Of a stretch of DNA of 5,843 nt, positions 1-5,843 are shown piece after piece (positions within the stretch are counted from its first letter, which is position 1; the number at the start of each line of letters is the position of its first letter). The notes beneath the pieces were generated by a model, which was given only the letters and a program-made list of their open reading frames with translations, was not told the DNA's origin and made no database searches. This DNA is from Bacillota bacterium. GTDB lineage: Bacteria; Bacillota; Desulfitobacteriia; Desulfitobacteriales; Desulfitobacteriaceae. Position numbers and translations under genes: made by a program. The stretch lies in assembly GCA_021849995.1 (NCBI GenBank), contig JAJZSC010000236.1, positions 1 to 5,843 on the forward strand, written 5' to 3'.

Positions 1-456
1 AAGAAAATCAACTTCTTTCTTAAAGATCTTAAAGAGCCGGTTCCCAAATACGTTGCACCAGAAAAAGCCCCAGGAAATTCCCCTGAAGCAGCAAAAGAAC
101 ATCCGCTATACTTAAATACCTCTAAAGTTGCATCCCATTATCATACCCAAAATGCTCATTTTTCCTGGGCAACAGAAGTAGAAACCCCCTATTTGGAGAT
201 TCACCCCAAGACTGCCGAAAGTATAGGGATAAAAGACGGAGATAATGTCACTGTGGAAACTAAGCAAGGCAAATTAACGCTCCCCGCTAAAGTAACCCTT
301 GGCATTCATGAAAAAGTAGTGAATACCCAACCTTACTTCGGCCTGCACTCCTTATATAAGCTGGAACCGGTTAATTCCCTTTTCCCCAATGTTATCGATC
401 CGGTGAGCCAGGGTTTCCCGCAAAAAAATATCCAGTGCAAGGTCAGCAAGGCTTAA
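1..456 (+). CDS. Molybdopterin oxidoreductase catalytic subunit, C-terminal part (formate dehydrogenase-like)
   Basis: The frame is open from the first base to the TAA at 454-456, giving the last 151 residues of a protein whose start lies upstream of the window. The visible part matches the C-terminal molybdopterin-dinucleotide-binding domain of the DMSO reductase superfamily. It has the stretch PYLEIHPKTAESIGIKDGD (residues 63-81), then a strand-rich VTVETKQGKLTLPAKVT segment, and the closing N-L-P-x-x-x-DP-x-S pattern (about 126-136) ending in CKVSKA. In this family the domain closes over the pyranopterin cofactor of a Mo or W site. The FeS subunit begins 19 nt downstream and a cytochrome b follows, so this is the catalytic partner of a membrane respiratory complex. 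Formate is the likeliest substrate given the FdnI-like cytochrome, but thiosulfate, polysulfide or another substrate cannot be excluded. The N-terminal FeS site, the Sec/Cys ligand and any Tat signal are not visible. Confidence 0.88.
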   Translation, partial: KKINFFLKDLKEPVPKYVAPEKAPGNSPEAAKEHPLYLNTSKVASHYHTQNAHFSWATEVETPYLEIHPKTAESIGIKDGDNVTVETKQGKLTLPAKVTLGIHEKVVNTQPYFGLHSLYKLEPVNSLFPNVIDPVSQGFPQKNIQCKVSKA

Positions 457-475
457 TGGAAGGAGGGTGTGAGAT

Positions 476-1195
476 ATGCCTAAGTATGGAATTTTAGTAG
501 ATGTGAGCAGTTGCCTGGGCTGTAAATCCTGCGCTTTGTCCTGCAAATACGAAAACAATGTTCCAGCCGGTGTACCCTGGCTTAAAGTTGAGGATGAGGT
601 ATTGAGTGTAAGTAAAGGAGTACAGAGATTCTCCTTTCCCATGGGATGCCTGCATTGTGGAGAACCGTCCTGTGCCAAGGTTTGTCCTGTAGGGGCTATT
701 ACGAAAGAAACAGACGGAACAGTCCAACGCAATCCTGAAAAATGTGTTGGGTGCAAATACTGCCTCAGCGCATGTCCATTTGGACAATCCCGGTTTGACA
801 ATCTGACCCAAAAAGCTGAGAAGTGCAATTTATGCCAGGACCGTCAAGCAAGGGGAGAAGCGCCTGCCTGCACTGTAAACTGTCCTGTCAAGGCTCGCAT
901 GGCCGTTGCCCCGGACAAACTTAAAGAAGAGGCCGAAAAACGGCTCGCCCAGACCAAAAAATTAGGGTTAAACTATACTCTTTATAACGGACAGAATGTC
1001 GGTGGTACGCAGGTTGCCTACTTAGTACCTGAAGGAGTAAGTCTTAAAACTGGGCCTCAGGGGAAAGAAAGATCAGGGACAGTCGGAGTGTGGCAGGATG
1101 TCATCAAACCGGTTGCCAAAGCAGGACTCGGCGGGGTTGTCGGTGCCGTGGCCATCGCAGGGGTATTAAATGCCAGGAAGAAGGAGGAAAATTAG
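476..1195 (+). CDS. 4Fe-4S dicluster electron-transfer (beta) subunit with C-terminal membrane anchor
   Basis: This 239-residue ferredoxin-like subunit should wire the catalytic subunit to the cytochrome b. Sixteen cysteines form four [4Fe-4S] binding sets: C13/C16/C19/C23, C58/C61/C66/C70, C90/C93/C96/C100 and C117/C120/C132/C136. As usual in this family, the four clusters probably share ligands between the first and last sets and between the middle two. After the cluster region comes a charged helix (about 147-162). A Gly/Ala/Val-rich hydrophobic stretch (about 213-231) is followed by RKKEEN and looks like a single membrane helix with a positive end, as in the FdnH/FdxH beta subunits of formate dehydrogenase. 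No export signal is seen, so export would depend on the catalytic partner. The ATG at 476 follows a strong GGAAGGAGGGTG ribosome binding site at 458-468. The stop lies one nucleotide before the next start, so the genes are co-transcribed and probably translationally coupled. Confidence 0.93.
   Translation: MPKYGILVDVSSCLGCKSCALSCKYENNVPAGVPWLKVEDEVLSVSKGVQRFSFPMGCLHCGEPSCAKVCPVGAITKETDGTVQRNPEKCVGCKYCLSACPFGQSRFDNLTQKAEKCNLCQDRQARGEAPACTVNCPVKARMAVAPDKLKEEAEKRLAQTKKLGLNYTLYNGQNVGGTQVAYLVPEGVSLKTGPQGKERSGTVGVWQDVIKPVAKAGLGGVVGAVAIAGVLNARKKEEN
1182..1187 (+). promoter_or_regulatory. Ribosome binding site fixing the cytochrome b start
   Basis: A perfect AGGAGG inside the last codons of the FeS subunit gene lies 9 nt before the ATG at 1197. 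It decides against the longer in-frame ATG at 1170, which would add nine residues rich in arginine, lacks its own ribosome binding site and would overlap the upstream gene by 26 nt. Confidence 0.85.
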
Positions 1196-1196
1196 A

Positions 1197-1853
1197 ATGA
1201 GCCAGCGTGTACAACGCTTTAATAAAACTGAACGCATAGCCCATTGGGCCAATGCTCTTTTCTTTGGACTTCTCTTCTTAAGTGGGATGGTACTCTTCAC
1301 CGGAGGGATTGCTTCTGCCTTAGGCCCTGGGGGTGTGGCAATTTCGAAGCTTATCCATAGGATTGCAGCAGTTCCTTTCATCCTAGTTGTTCCGGTTATG
1401 ATGTTTTTTGGCACTCCCCAGACGACAAAGCTTTGGTTGAAGGAACTTTTTAGCTGGGGCAAGGAGGATTTTGCCTGGCTAAGCCGATTTGCCAAAGAAT
1501 TCTTTGGCGGGCAGGTAGACCTTCCCCCCCAAGGGAGATTAAATGCCGGTGAGAAGATAAACTCTTTGTTAGGAATCGTCGGCTGTGGGCTTTTAAGTAT
1601 TAGTGGCTTGATTATGTGGTTTAGCAATTACTTCTCGGCTTCTACTATCCTTACTGCCTATGCAATCCATGACTTGGCAGCCGCAACTGTTGGGGCTGCG
1701 ATTATTGGTCACGCCTATCTCGGGCTTTTCCATCCGGGATCTAAGGAAGCCCTTAATGGTATGATTGATGGTACAGTTTCAGAGGAATTTGCCAGGGCAC
1801 ATCATACCAATTGGTATTTGGAACAGATAAATAAACATTCGACAGCTAAGTGA
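1197..1853 (+). CDS. Formate dehydrogenase-type cytochrome b subunit (gamma, FdnI-like)
   Basis: This 218-residue integral membrane protein should hold two b hemes and exchange electrons with the menaquinone pool. Four hydrophobic helices are visible at about 18-37, 54-72, 121-142 and 152-178. Four histidines, H16, H54, H158 and H172, sit near the helix ends at positions matching the known heme ligands of E. coli FdnI (H18, H57, H155, H169). Family-like motifs include RFNKTERIAHWANA at the N-terminus, GRLNAGEK before helix 3, GHAYLGLFHP in helix 4, and the C-terminal EEFARAHHTNWY. The length is typical of FdnI/FdoI. The ATG at 1197 is chosen because of the AGGAGG 9 nt upstream. It is the last gene of the operon, and a terminator-like hairpin follows about 60 nt after the stop. 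The assignment to the cytochrome b561/FdnI family is strong; the enzyme substrate remains open. Confidence 0.93.
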   Translation: MSQRVQRFNKTERIAHWANALFFGLLFLSGMVLFTGGIASALGPGGVAISKLIHRIAAVPFILVVPVMMFFGTPQTTKLWLKELFSWGKEDFAWLSRFAKEFFGGQVDLPPQGRLNAGEKINSLLGIVGCGLLSISGLIMWFSNYFSASTILTAYAIHDLAAATVGAAIIGHAYLGLFHPGSKEALNGMIDGTVSEEFARAHHTNWYLEQINKHSTAK

Positions 1854-1913
1854 GCCACAAACGCACAATTTTACCATTTACCATGATTTAAAGTCTGTAT
1901 TTTAGAGTTATCG

Positions 1914-1945
1914 GGATGTTGACGAGTTAATGTCGACATCCTTTT
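1914..1945 (+). terminator. Probable rho-independent terminator of the oxidoreductase operon
   Basis: GGATGTTGAC (1914-1923) pairs with GTCGACATCC (1932-1941) as a 10-bp stem with one G-U wobble around an 8-nt loop, followed directly by TTTT (1942-1945). It lies 60 nt after the cytochrome b stop codon. The T-run is short, so termination may be partial. Confidence 0.65.
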
Positions 1946-1973
1946 ACGTTAAGATCTTTAAGTTTTGGCTTCT

Positions 1974-1989
1974 GCTTAAATGTTTAAGC
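1974..1989 (+). promoter_or_regulatory. Perfect 16-bp palindrome, candidate operator
   Basis: GCTTAAA (1974-1980) and TTTAAGC (1983-1989) are exact inverted copies separated by TG. Another TTTAAG lies at 1957-1962, 26 bp before the right half-site. The palindrome is about 30 bp upstream of the best -10 candidate of the signalling operon, a plausible place for an activator or repressor dimer. It does not match the FNR or CRP consensus, and the bound protein is unknown. AT-rich palindromes also arise by chance. Confidence 0.35.
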
Positions 1990-1996
1990 TAAATTG

Positions 1997-2025
1997 TTTC
2001 TGCTTTTTAATTTGCATGGTACACT
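1997..2025 (+). promoter_or_regulatory. Weak candidate promoter for the signalling operon
   Basis: An extended -10 element, TG-G-TACACT, lies at 2017-2025. The hexamer 17 bp upstream (TTTCTG, 1997-2002) is a poor -35. The predicted RNA start would fall near 2032, leaving a short leader before the AGGGG ribosome binding site (2049-2053) and the ATG at 2061. It is the best housekeeping-type match between the terminator and the gene, but it is weak. Confidence 0.35.
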
Positions 2026-2060
2026 AATAATAGAAACAAGCAGCATTTAGGGGTGCTAGG

Positions 2061-3056
2061 ATGAAAAAACAGTGGATAGTTGCTATTGTAGCTGTTTATA
2101 TAATTTTTATCTTCTCTTTGGTTGTTTATTCCGGAGAGAAAACACATGTTTTTAAAATAGGAATTTTATCTGTCAATGCTGACCGCCTTGAAAAAATCCA
2201 GGGGCTCAGGGATGGGTTAGAAAGGTTGAGGTATCAGGAAGGACAGAATGTAATTTACACAAGTCGGAATGCTAAAGATGACTTGGACAAGCTGCCTTTA
2301 CTTGCTGACGAGTTGTTAAAAGGGAAGCCTGATGTGCTGGTTGCTGCGGGAGCCGCAGAAGCTGGGGCTTTAAAAAATGCTACAAGTGAACTGAAATCTC
2401 CTCCGCCGGTTATCTTTATGGGAACGCTTTCCCCAGTGAAGCTCGGACTGGTAGATAGCGCAACTCAACCTTCAGGTAATTTGACGGGTTTGGATAATTA
2501 TCACCTGGAACTAACTCCTAAGCGGATAGAAATTCTCCATCGTTTATTGCCAGAAATTAGAAGTGTAGCAGTTTTGGGGGATAAACGCATATTGGCCTAC
2601 GAGCAAATTCAGGAAACGGTTCAGTTAATTGCTAAGGAATTTCCGTTAACGATAAAAATGTACACAGTTGGCAGTGTTGAAGAAGTCGAACCGGTATTTA
2701 GGGAAATGCAAAGGGAAAAGGTTGAGGCGATCGTACTTCTGCCAGGGTTCTTTCTGGAGACAAACACTGAACAAATAATAAGTCAGGCAACACAGAGAAG
2801 CCTCCCTGTCTTTGGGCTATATCCAAGCGATGCAGAGAAGGGCTGTTTAGCGTCTTATGGAACATCTTATTTTGACCAAGGGGCACAAACGGCACAGATG
2901 GTGGACAAGGTATTGAAGGGGGCTAAACCAGGGGAAATCCCGGTTGAGACTCCTGACAAACTGGTTTTTGTCATCAATCTGAAAACAGCTAGGGAACTGG
3001 GCATAACTCTTTCGCCAACGGTGTTAAGTTTTGCAGATAAAGTAATCCAACCATAA
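2061..3056 (+). CDS. Membrane-anchored ABC-type substrate-binding protein (PF04392-like)
   Basis: This 331-residue protein resembles the ABC_sub_bind/TrpX-like family of periplasmic-type ligand binders, a two-lobe fold without enzymatic activity. Residues 5-23 form a hydrophobic signal or anchor. The first lobe begins at FKIGILSVN (31-39). Family hallmarks follow: GLRDGLERLRYQEGQNV (48-64), DVLVAAGAAEA (91-101), LVDSATQPSGNLTGL (130-144), then VEAIVLLPG (221-229), LASYGTSYFDQGAQTA (263-278) and the closing VDKVLKGAKPGEIPVE and FVINLKTARELGITLSP. There is no lipobox cysteine; the only Cys is C262. AGGGG lies 7 nt before the ATG. No permease or ATPase gene is next to it; a histidine kinase starts 33 nt downstream. 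I therefore infer a sensory role, presenting a ligand to the kinase. An orphan transporter component is the alternative. The ligand is unknown. Confidence 0.88.
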   Translation: MKKQWIVAIVAVYIIFIFSLVVYSGEKTHVFKIGILSVNADRLEKIQGLRDGLERLRYQEGQNVIYTSRNAKDDLDKLPLLADELLKGKPDVLVAAGAAEAGALKNATSELKSPPPVIFMGTLSPVKLGLVDSATQPSGNLTGLDNYHLELTPKRIEILHRLLPEIRSVAVLGDKRILAYEQIQETVQLIAKEFPLTIKMYTVGSVEEVEPVFREMQREKVEAIVLLPGFFLETNTEQIISQATQRSLPVFGLYPSDAEKGCLASYGTSYFDQGAQTAQMVDKVLKGAKPGEIPVETPDKLVFVINLKTARELGITLSPTVLSFADKVIQP

Positions 3057-3077
3057 GCAACCCTAGAACTCGAAAGT

Positions 3078-3082
3078 AGAGG
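3078..3082 (+). promoter_or_regulatory. Ribosome binding site supporting a GTG start for the kinase
   Basis: AGAGG lies 7 nt before the GTG at 3090. The next in-frame ATG at 3117 has no comparable site upstream. Both starts keep the first membrane helix, so the choice changes only nine N-terminal residues. Confidence 0.6.
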
Positions 3083-3089
3083 TACAAAC

Positions 3090-5222
3090 GTGAAAAAGAG
3101 TTCAATTCCTTGGTGGATGCGCATTAAAATTCATGTTCTCTTGTTTGGAGTGGCTATGTCTATTCTCCCTCTGTTTTTTCTCGGGTATCTAAGCTTTTCG
3201 GCAGTGAGACAACATCTGGAAAAGAATATCCATGAACAAAACTATGAGCGGGTTACGGTGCTGGCTAATGAGATGCGGGAGTTCGTTTTAAATACAGAGA
3301 ACAGCTTGATCCATCTTACAGCAGCAAATGCTGTTTCCTTAGTCGGAAAAGATGAAACCTCGCGCAAGATTATTTTAGGCACGCTTTTACGTCAGGAAAC
3401 ATTTGTTGAGGAGATCAAGGTTGCAGATAAGGATTTTAACCTTCTAGACCACGTAGCCCGCCGGGACGTTGTGTTACCTCACTTAGAGATTACTAAAATC
3501 GAAAATCCAGTAGCTTTTGATCAGACTTTGGCTATGAGTCAGGTGTTTTTCTCAAATGACCGGCGACCGCAATTTTACTTGACAGTAGCAGTTCAAGATC
3601 CTATTATCAGAGAACGAATTGGTTACTTGCAAGCTAAAGTCGACCTAAAGGGGATTATAAGTAAATTCGTTAACTTGGGACTGGGGCAAACAGGGTATGT
3701 ATACCTTGTTGACCAAAGTGGCAATTTAATCGGGCACACTGACTTCAGCCGAGTTTTGCGTCAGGAAGAAGTCCGTCAAAATCCCGCTGTTCAAAGCTTT
3801 ATAGAAGGTAAAGCTTCTTCTACTGAAAGTGAGCATGTTAATGTAGATGGTGTGAAAGTTATCGGGTCGTTTGCGACAGTGGGTACCCCTAATTGGGCTG
3901 TATTTGTAGAACAACCAATTAGTGAAGCATATAAGCCTATCTACGAATTCTCCATAAGACTGCTCATGATTGCGATTATGATCATGGTCATTGTTACGAT
4001 TCTAAGTATAGCCTTTGGTCTGAAGCTCGTTCATCCGGTTGAGAATCTCGAAGGTCAGGTCCGGCGGATTATTTCCACAGGGGATCTGGAATCTCATATT
4101 CCCATCGAGAGCTGGGATGAAATAGGGAGACTTGTCCAATCGTTTAATCAGCTGTTGAATCTTTTAGACGAGAAAAATGAAAACCTCAAAGATGAAAAGG
4201 AGCTTCTGACCACGGTCGTTGATGGAATCGGAGCGGGAATGGTTCTCTTAAATTCGGAGAAGAAAATTATTTGGTGGAATACTAAATTTGCCGAATGGTT
4301 TGGAAATGAGTTAGTAAATCTTCCTTATGAGCAAGTCTTTAAGGACGAGAATATGGAGGGCTTTCGCTTAGAAAATGGTCGTATTATTTCTGTAAGTGTT
4401 GCCGGGGAACGTCGCAACATTCGGCAGATGTACTATGAATTAACTCCGGATAACCCAGAGAATGCTGCCTATTTGCTGCTACTAGCAGATGTTACCCAAG
4501 AGGTTGAGCTGGAAGCCCGGATGATCGAGACGGATAAAATGGCGGCCCTTGGTTTGCTGGCTTCAGGAGTTGCCCATGAGATTAATAATCCTCTGGCCAT
4601 CGCTGCCGCTCATAGTGAGGATTTGCTCGATCGTCTAGATGAGGAAGAGCCGGGGCCAAGTCAAGGGGAAATAAAAAAAGGCTTTAAGATTGTGCTGGAG
4701 CAAATAGTTCGCTGCAAGCAGATAACTGCCCGTTTGCTCGGTTTTGCTCGTAAGCGTACGACTGGGCCCGACCTCGTGGATATTGGAGTGGCAAGTCTTC
4801 AGACGCTTGGCTTGTTAGGGCACAGGGAGAAACAACAAAATATAAAGATTGAAAGCCATTTGGAGCACGGTCTCTTTGTATCGGGTAATGAAAACGAATG
4901 GCAGCAAGTTGTCCTTAATATTTTGACTAATGCTTTCGATGCTTCTGCCGAGGGAGGAGTTATCGAAGTCAAGGGCTGGCGTGAAGGAGAAGAAATACTC
5001 TTTACGGTAAGAGATTATGGGCAAGGGATTTCCCAAAAGTACTTGAAGAAAGTATTTGACCCGTTTTTTACAACCAAGCCTTCAGGACAAGGAACTGGTT
5101 TGGGGTTATTTGTTAGTTATGGAATTGTCCAGAAGATGCAGGGTAAATTGGCATTGGAAAGTATAGAAGGTCAAGGGACTATAGTAAAGATAACTTTACC
5201 TTCTCATAAGGCAGGGGATTAA
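3090..5222 (+). CDS. Cache-HAMP-PAS sensor histidine kinase
   Basis: This 710-residue membrane kinase should sense an extracellular cue and phosphorylate the regulator encoded 5 nt downstream. In order it shows a first membrane helix (about 15-37) and a large extracellular double-Cache-like domain (about 38-283) with the typical GYVYLVDQSGNLIGHTD (202-218) and GTPNWAVFVEQP. A second helix (about 288-312) is followed by a HAMP domain (about 313-365) and a PAS-like domain (about 370-472) with IIWWNTKFAEWFG. The HisKA domain has phospho-acceptor H496 in the H-box GVAHEINNPLA. The ATPase domain has the N-box N610/N614, D642-x-G-x-G646, FDPFFTTK (656-663) and GQGTGLGL (666-673). All catalytic boxes are intact, so it should be active. 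The H-box style resembles kinases that pair with NtrC-type regulators, consistent with its neighbour. The Cache ligand cannot be named from sequence. The GTG start is chosen for its ribosome binding site. Confidence 0.94.
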   Translation: MKKSSIPWWMRIKIHVLLFGVAMSILPLFFLGYLSFSAVRQHLEKNIHEQNYERVTVLANEMREFVLNTENSLIHLTAANAVSLVGKDETSRKIILGTLLRQETFVEEIKVADKDFNLLDHVARRDVVLPHLEITKIENPVAFDQTLAMSQVFFSNDRRPQFYLTVAVQDPIIRERIGYLQAKVDLKGIISKFVNLGLGQTGYVYLVDQSGNLIGHTDFSRVLRQEEVRQNPAVQSFIEGKASSTESEHVNVDGVKVIGSFATVGTPNWAVFVEQPISEAYKPIYEFSIRLLMIAIMIMVIVTILSIAFGLKLVHPVENLEGQVRRIISTGDLESHIPIESWDEIGRLVQSFNQLLNLLDEKNENLKDEKELLTTVVDGIGAGMVLLNSEKKIIWWNTKFAEWFGNELVNLPYEQVFKDENMEGFRLENGRIISVSVAGERRNIRQMYYELTPDNPENAAYLLLLADVTQEVELEARMIETDKMAALGLLASGVAHEINNPLAIAAAHSEDLLDRLDEEEPGPSQGEIKKGFKIVLEQIVRCKQITARLLGFARKRTTGPDLVDIGVASLQTLGLLGHREKQQNIKIESHLEHGLFVSGNENEWQQVVLNILTNAFDASAEGGVIEVKGWREGEEILFTVRDYGQGISQKYLKKVFDPFFTTKPSGQGTGLGLFVSYGIVQKMQGKLALESIEGQGTIVKITLPSHKAGD

Positions 5223-5227
5223 AGCTT

Positions 5228-5719
5228 ATGAAGTACTCTCAAAAGATTCTTATCCTAGACGATGAGGAGGCTTTGCGCGAGATTATCGCCCAGCGTTTGC
5301 GGCGCAAAGGGTATGAAATATTAGAAGCCGGTACAGCGGAAGAAGGGCTATCCTGTATAAGGGATACCCTGCTTGATGCCGTCCTTTTGGACCTCAGACT
5401 GCCGGATGGTGACGGACTTACCCTTTTGCCGCAGATTAAACAATTACAGCCAGATCTTCAAGTTGTTATGTTAACCGGACACGGGACTATTGAATCAGCC
5501 ATAGAAGCAATAAAGCTTGGAGCGTATGATTACCTGACTAAGCCCTGCAACTTGTCAGAACTCGAAATCACATTGCAAAAAGCCTCAGAAAAACGGAAGC
5601 TGTTACTAGAAAACACTGGACTCAGGCAAATGGTCAGCCGCCAAACTTCGGAACTAAATATTGTAGCTGAAAGTGCCCAGATGCTTGCTCTCCTGGAGAT
5701 GACCCGCAAGGTTGCCTAA
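5228..5719 (+). CDS. NtrC-type response regulator, receiver part, ended by an in-frame stop
   Basis: The 163-residue product is a complete receiver domain (about 5-120) plus a helical linker. Acidic pocket residues are D11 and D12, the phospho-acceptor is D55 (in VLLDLRLPDGDG), and the switch residues are T83 and K105 (in DYLTKP). The run GTIESAIEAIKLGAYDYLTKP (86-106) is typical of NtrC-family receivers. The gene starts 5 nt after the kinase stop, with AGGGG at 5213-5217 as ribosome binding site, so the kinase and regulator are surely a pair. TAA at 5717-5719 ends the frame exactly where the sigma-54 interaction AAA+ domain should start; that domain continues in the same frame afterwards. 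As read, the product would be a receiver without an output domain. It is either a recently inactivated gene, a truncated single-domain regulator, or a sequencing error. Confidence 0.88.
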   Translation: MKYSQKILILDDEEALREIIAQRLRRKGYEILEAGTAEEGLSCIRDTLLDAVLLDLRLPDGDGLTLLPQIKQLQPDLQVVMLTGHGTIESAIEAIKLGAYDYLTKPCNLSELEITLQKASEKRKLLLENTGLRQMVSRQTSELNIVAESAQMLALLEMTRKVA

Positions 5720-5843
5720 ACTGATGCTTCCGTCCTTATTCAGGGTGAGAGCGGAGTGGGAAAAGAACTGATAGCCCGGGCTATCCATCTCTGGAGCATC
5801 CGGGCAAACCGTCCCTATATTCCCTTAAACGCAGGTGCCATCC
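5720..5843 (+). pseudogene. Severed start of the sigma-54 activator AAA+ domain of the response regulator
   Basis: In the same frame as the receiver, immediately after the TAA, 41 codons without a stop or frameshift run to the window edge. They read TDASVLIQGESGVGKE and continue through LIARAIH to LNAGAI. This is the start of the sigma-54 activator ATPase domain, with the Walker A loop GESGVGKE at 5744-5767; the more usual form has GTGKE. No in-frame ATG or ribosome binding site is seen between the stop and the Walker A motif, so independent translation of a functional AAA+ domain is unlikely. The rest, including the GAFTGA loop and the DNA-binding helix-turn-helix, would lie beyond the window. 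Confidence 0.8.

Noticed and set aside
193..456. TTG at 193 as the start of a separate 87-residue protein
   Set aside because: The same frame is open back to base 1 and the upstream residues continue the same molybdopterin-binding domain; there is no ribosome binding site before 193.
352..828. Open frame of 158 codons on the minus strand
   Set aside because: It lies antisense across the catalytic and FeS subunit genes, shows no recognisable domain, and the plus strand there encodes clear conserved motifs.
1170..1196. Earlier ATG at 1170 for the cytochrome b subunit
   Set aside because: It overlaps the FeS subunit gene, has no ribosome binding site, and adds an Arg-rich tail not expected in the family; AGGAGG is correctly spaced for the ATG at 1197.
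1166..1627. Open frame of 153 codons on the minus strand
   Set aside because: It is antisense to the cytochrome b gene, whose heme histidines and helices are clear; the antisense product shows no family features.
1951..1958. AAGATCTT palindrome, also seen near position 27 at the window start
   Set aside because: It is a short 8-bp AT-rich palindrome, one copy lies inside a coding region, and two occurrences are expected by chance.
2042..2057. AGCA/TGCT hairpin around the ribosome binding site of the binding protein gene
   Set aside because: Only four base pairs can form, too weak to claim translational control.
1860..2060. Sigma-54 promoter (GG-N10-GC) before the binding protein gene
   Set aside because: The GG and GC pairs examined (for example 1967-1968 with 1974-1975, and GG at 2018-2019) do not have the required 10-nt spacing.
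5717..5719. Stop codon recoding as an explanation of the split regulator
   Set aside because: Known bacterial recoding inserts selenocysteine at TGA or pyrrolysine at TAG; TAA is not used, and no special downstream structure is seen.

Overview
The window looks like a chromosome segment of an anaerobic, low-to-mid GC Firmicute. A Desulfitobacterium/Desulfosporosinus-like member of the Peptococcaceae is my best guess, from the strong AGGAGG-type ribosome binding sites, the moderately AT-rich coding sequence and the combination of a membrane molybdoenzyme with a Cache-type histidine kinase. The genus is an inference and no marker gene confirms it. All genes are on the + strand.

Positions 1-1853 hold the end of a three-gene operon for a membrane-bound molybdopterin oxidoreductase of the formate dehydrogenase-N type. 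It contains the C-terminus of the catalytic subunit, a four-cluster [4Fe-4S] electron-transfer subunit with a C-terminal membrane anchor, and a four-helix diheme cytochrome b subunit. Electrons would pass from the molybdenum site through the FeS subunit and the b hemes to the quinone pool, or the reverse. The substrate cannot be proved here because most of the catalytic subunit lies outside the window; formate is favoured by the cytochrome subunit.

Positions 1854-2060 are intergenic. They carry a probable rho-independent terminator for the oxidoreductase operon, a perfect 16-bp palindrome and a weak extended -10 promoter candidate in front of the next operon.

Positions 2061-5843 hold a signalling cassette: a membrane-anchored, ABC-type substrate-binding protein (PF04392-like) with no permease or ATPase beside it, a 710-residue Cache-HAMP-PAS histidine kinase, and an NtrC-type response regulator. 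The tight spacing (33 and 5 nt) suggests one transcript. The likely logic is that an extracellular ligand is sensed by the binding protein and/or the Cache domain, the kinase phosphorylates the receiver domain, and a sigma-54 activator responds. The regulator frame, however, is broken by an in-frame TAA between the receiver/linker and the AAA+ domain, and the AAA+ frame continues intact to the window edge. That interruption and the unusual binding-protein/kinase pairing are the most notable points. I see no mobile element, CRISPR array or RNA gene.
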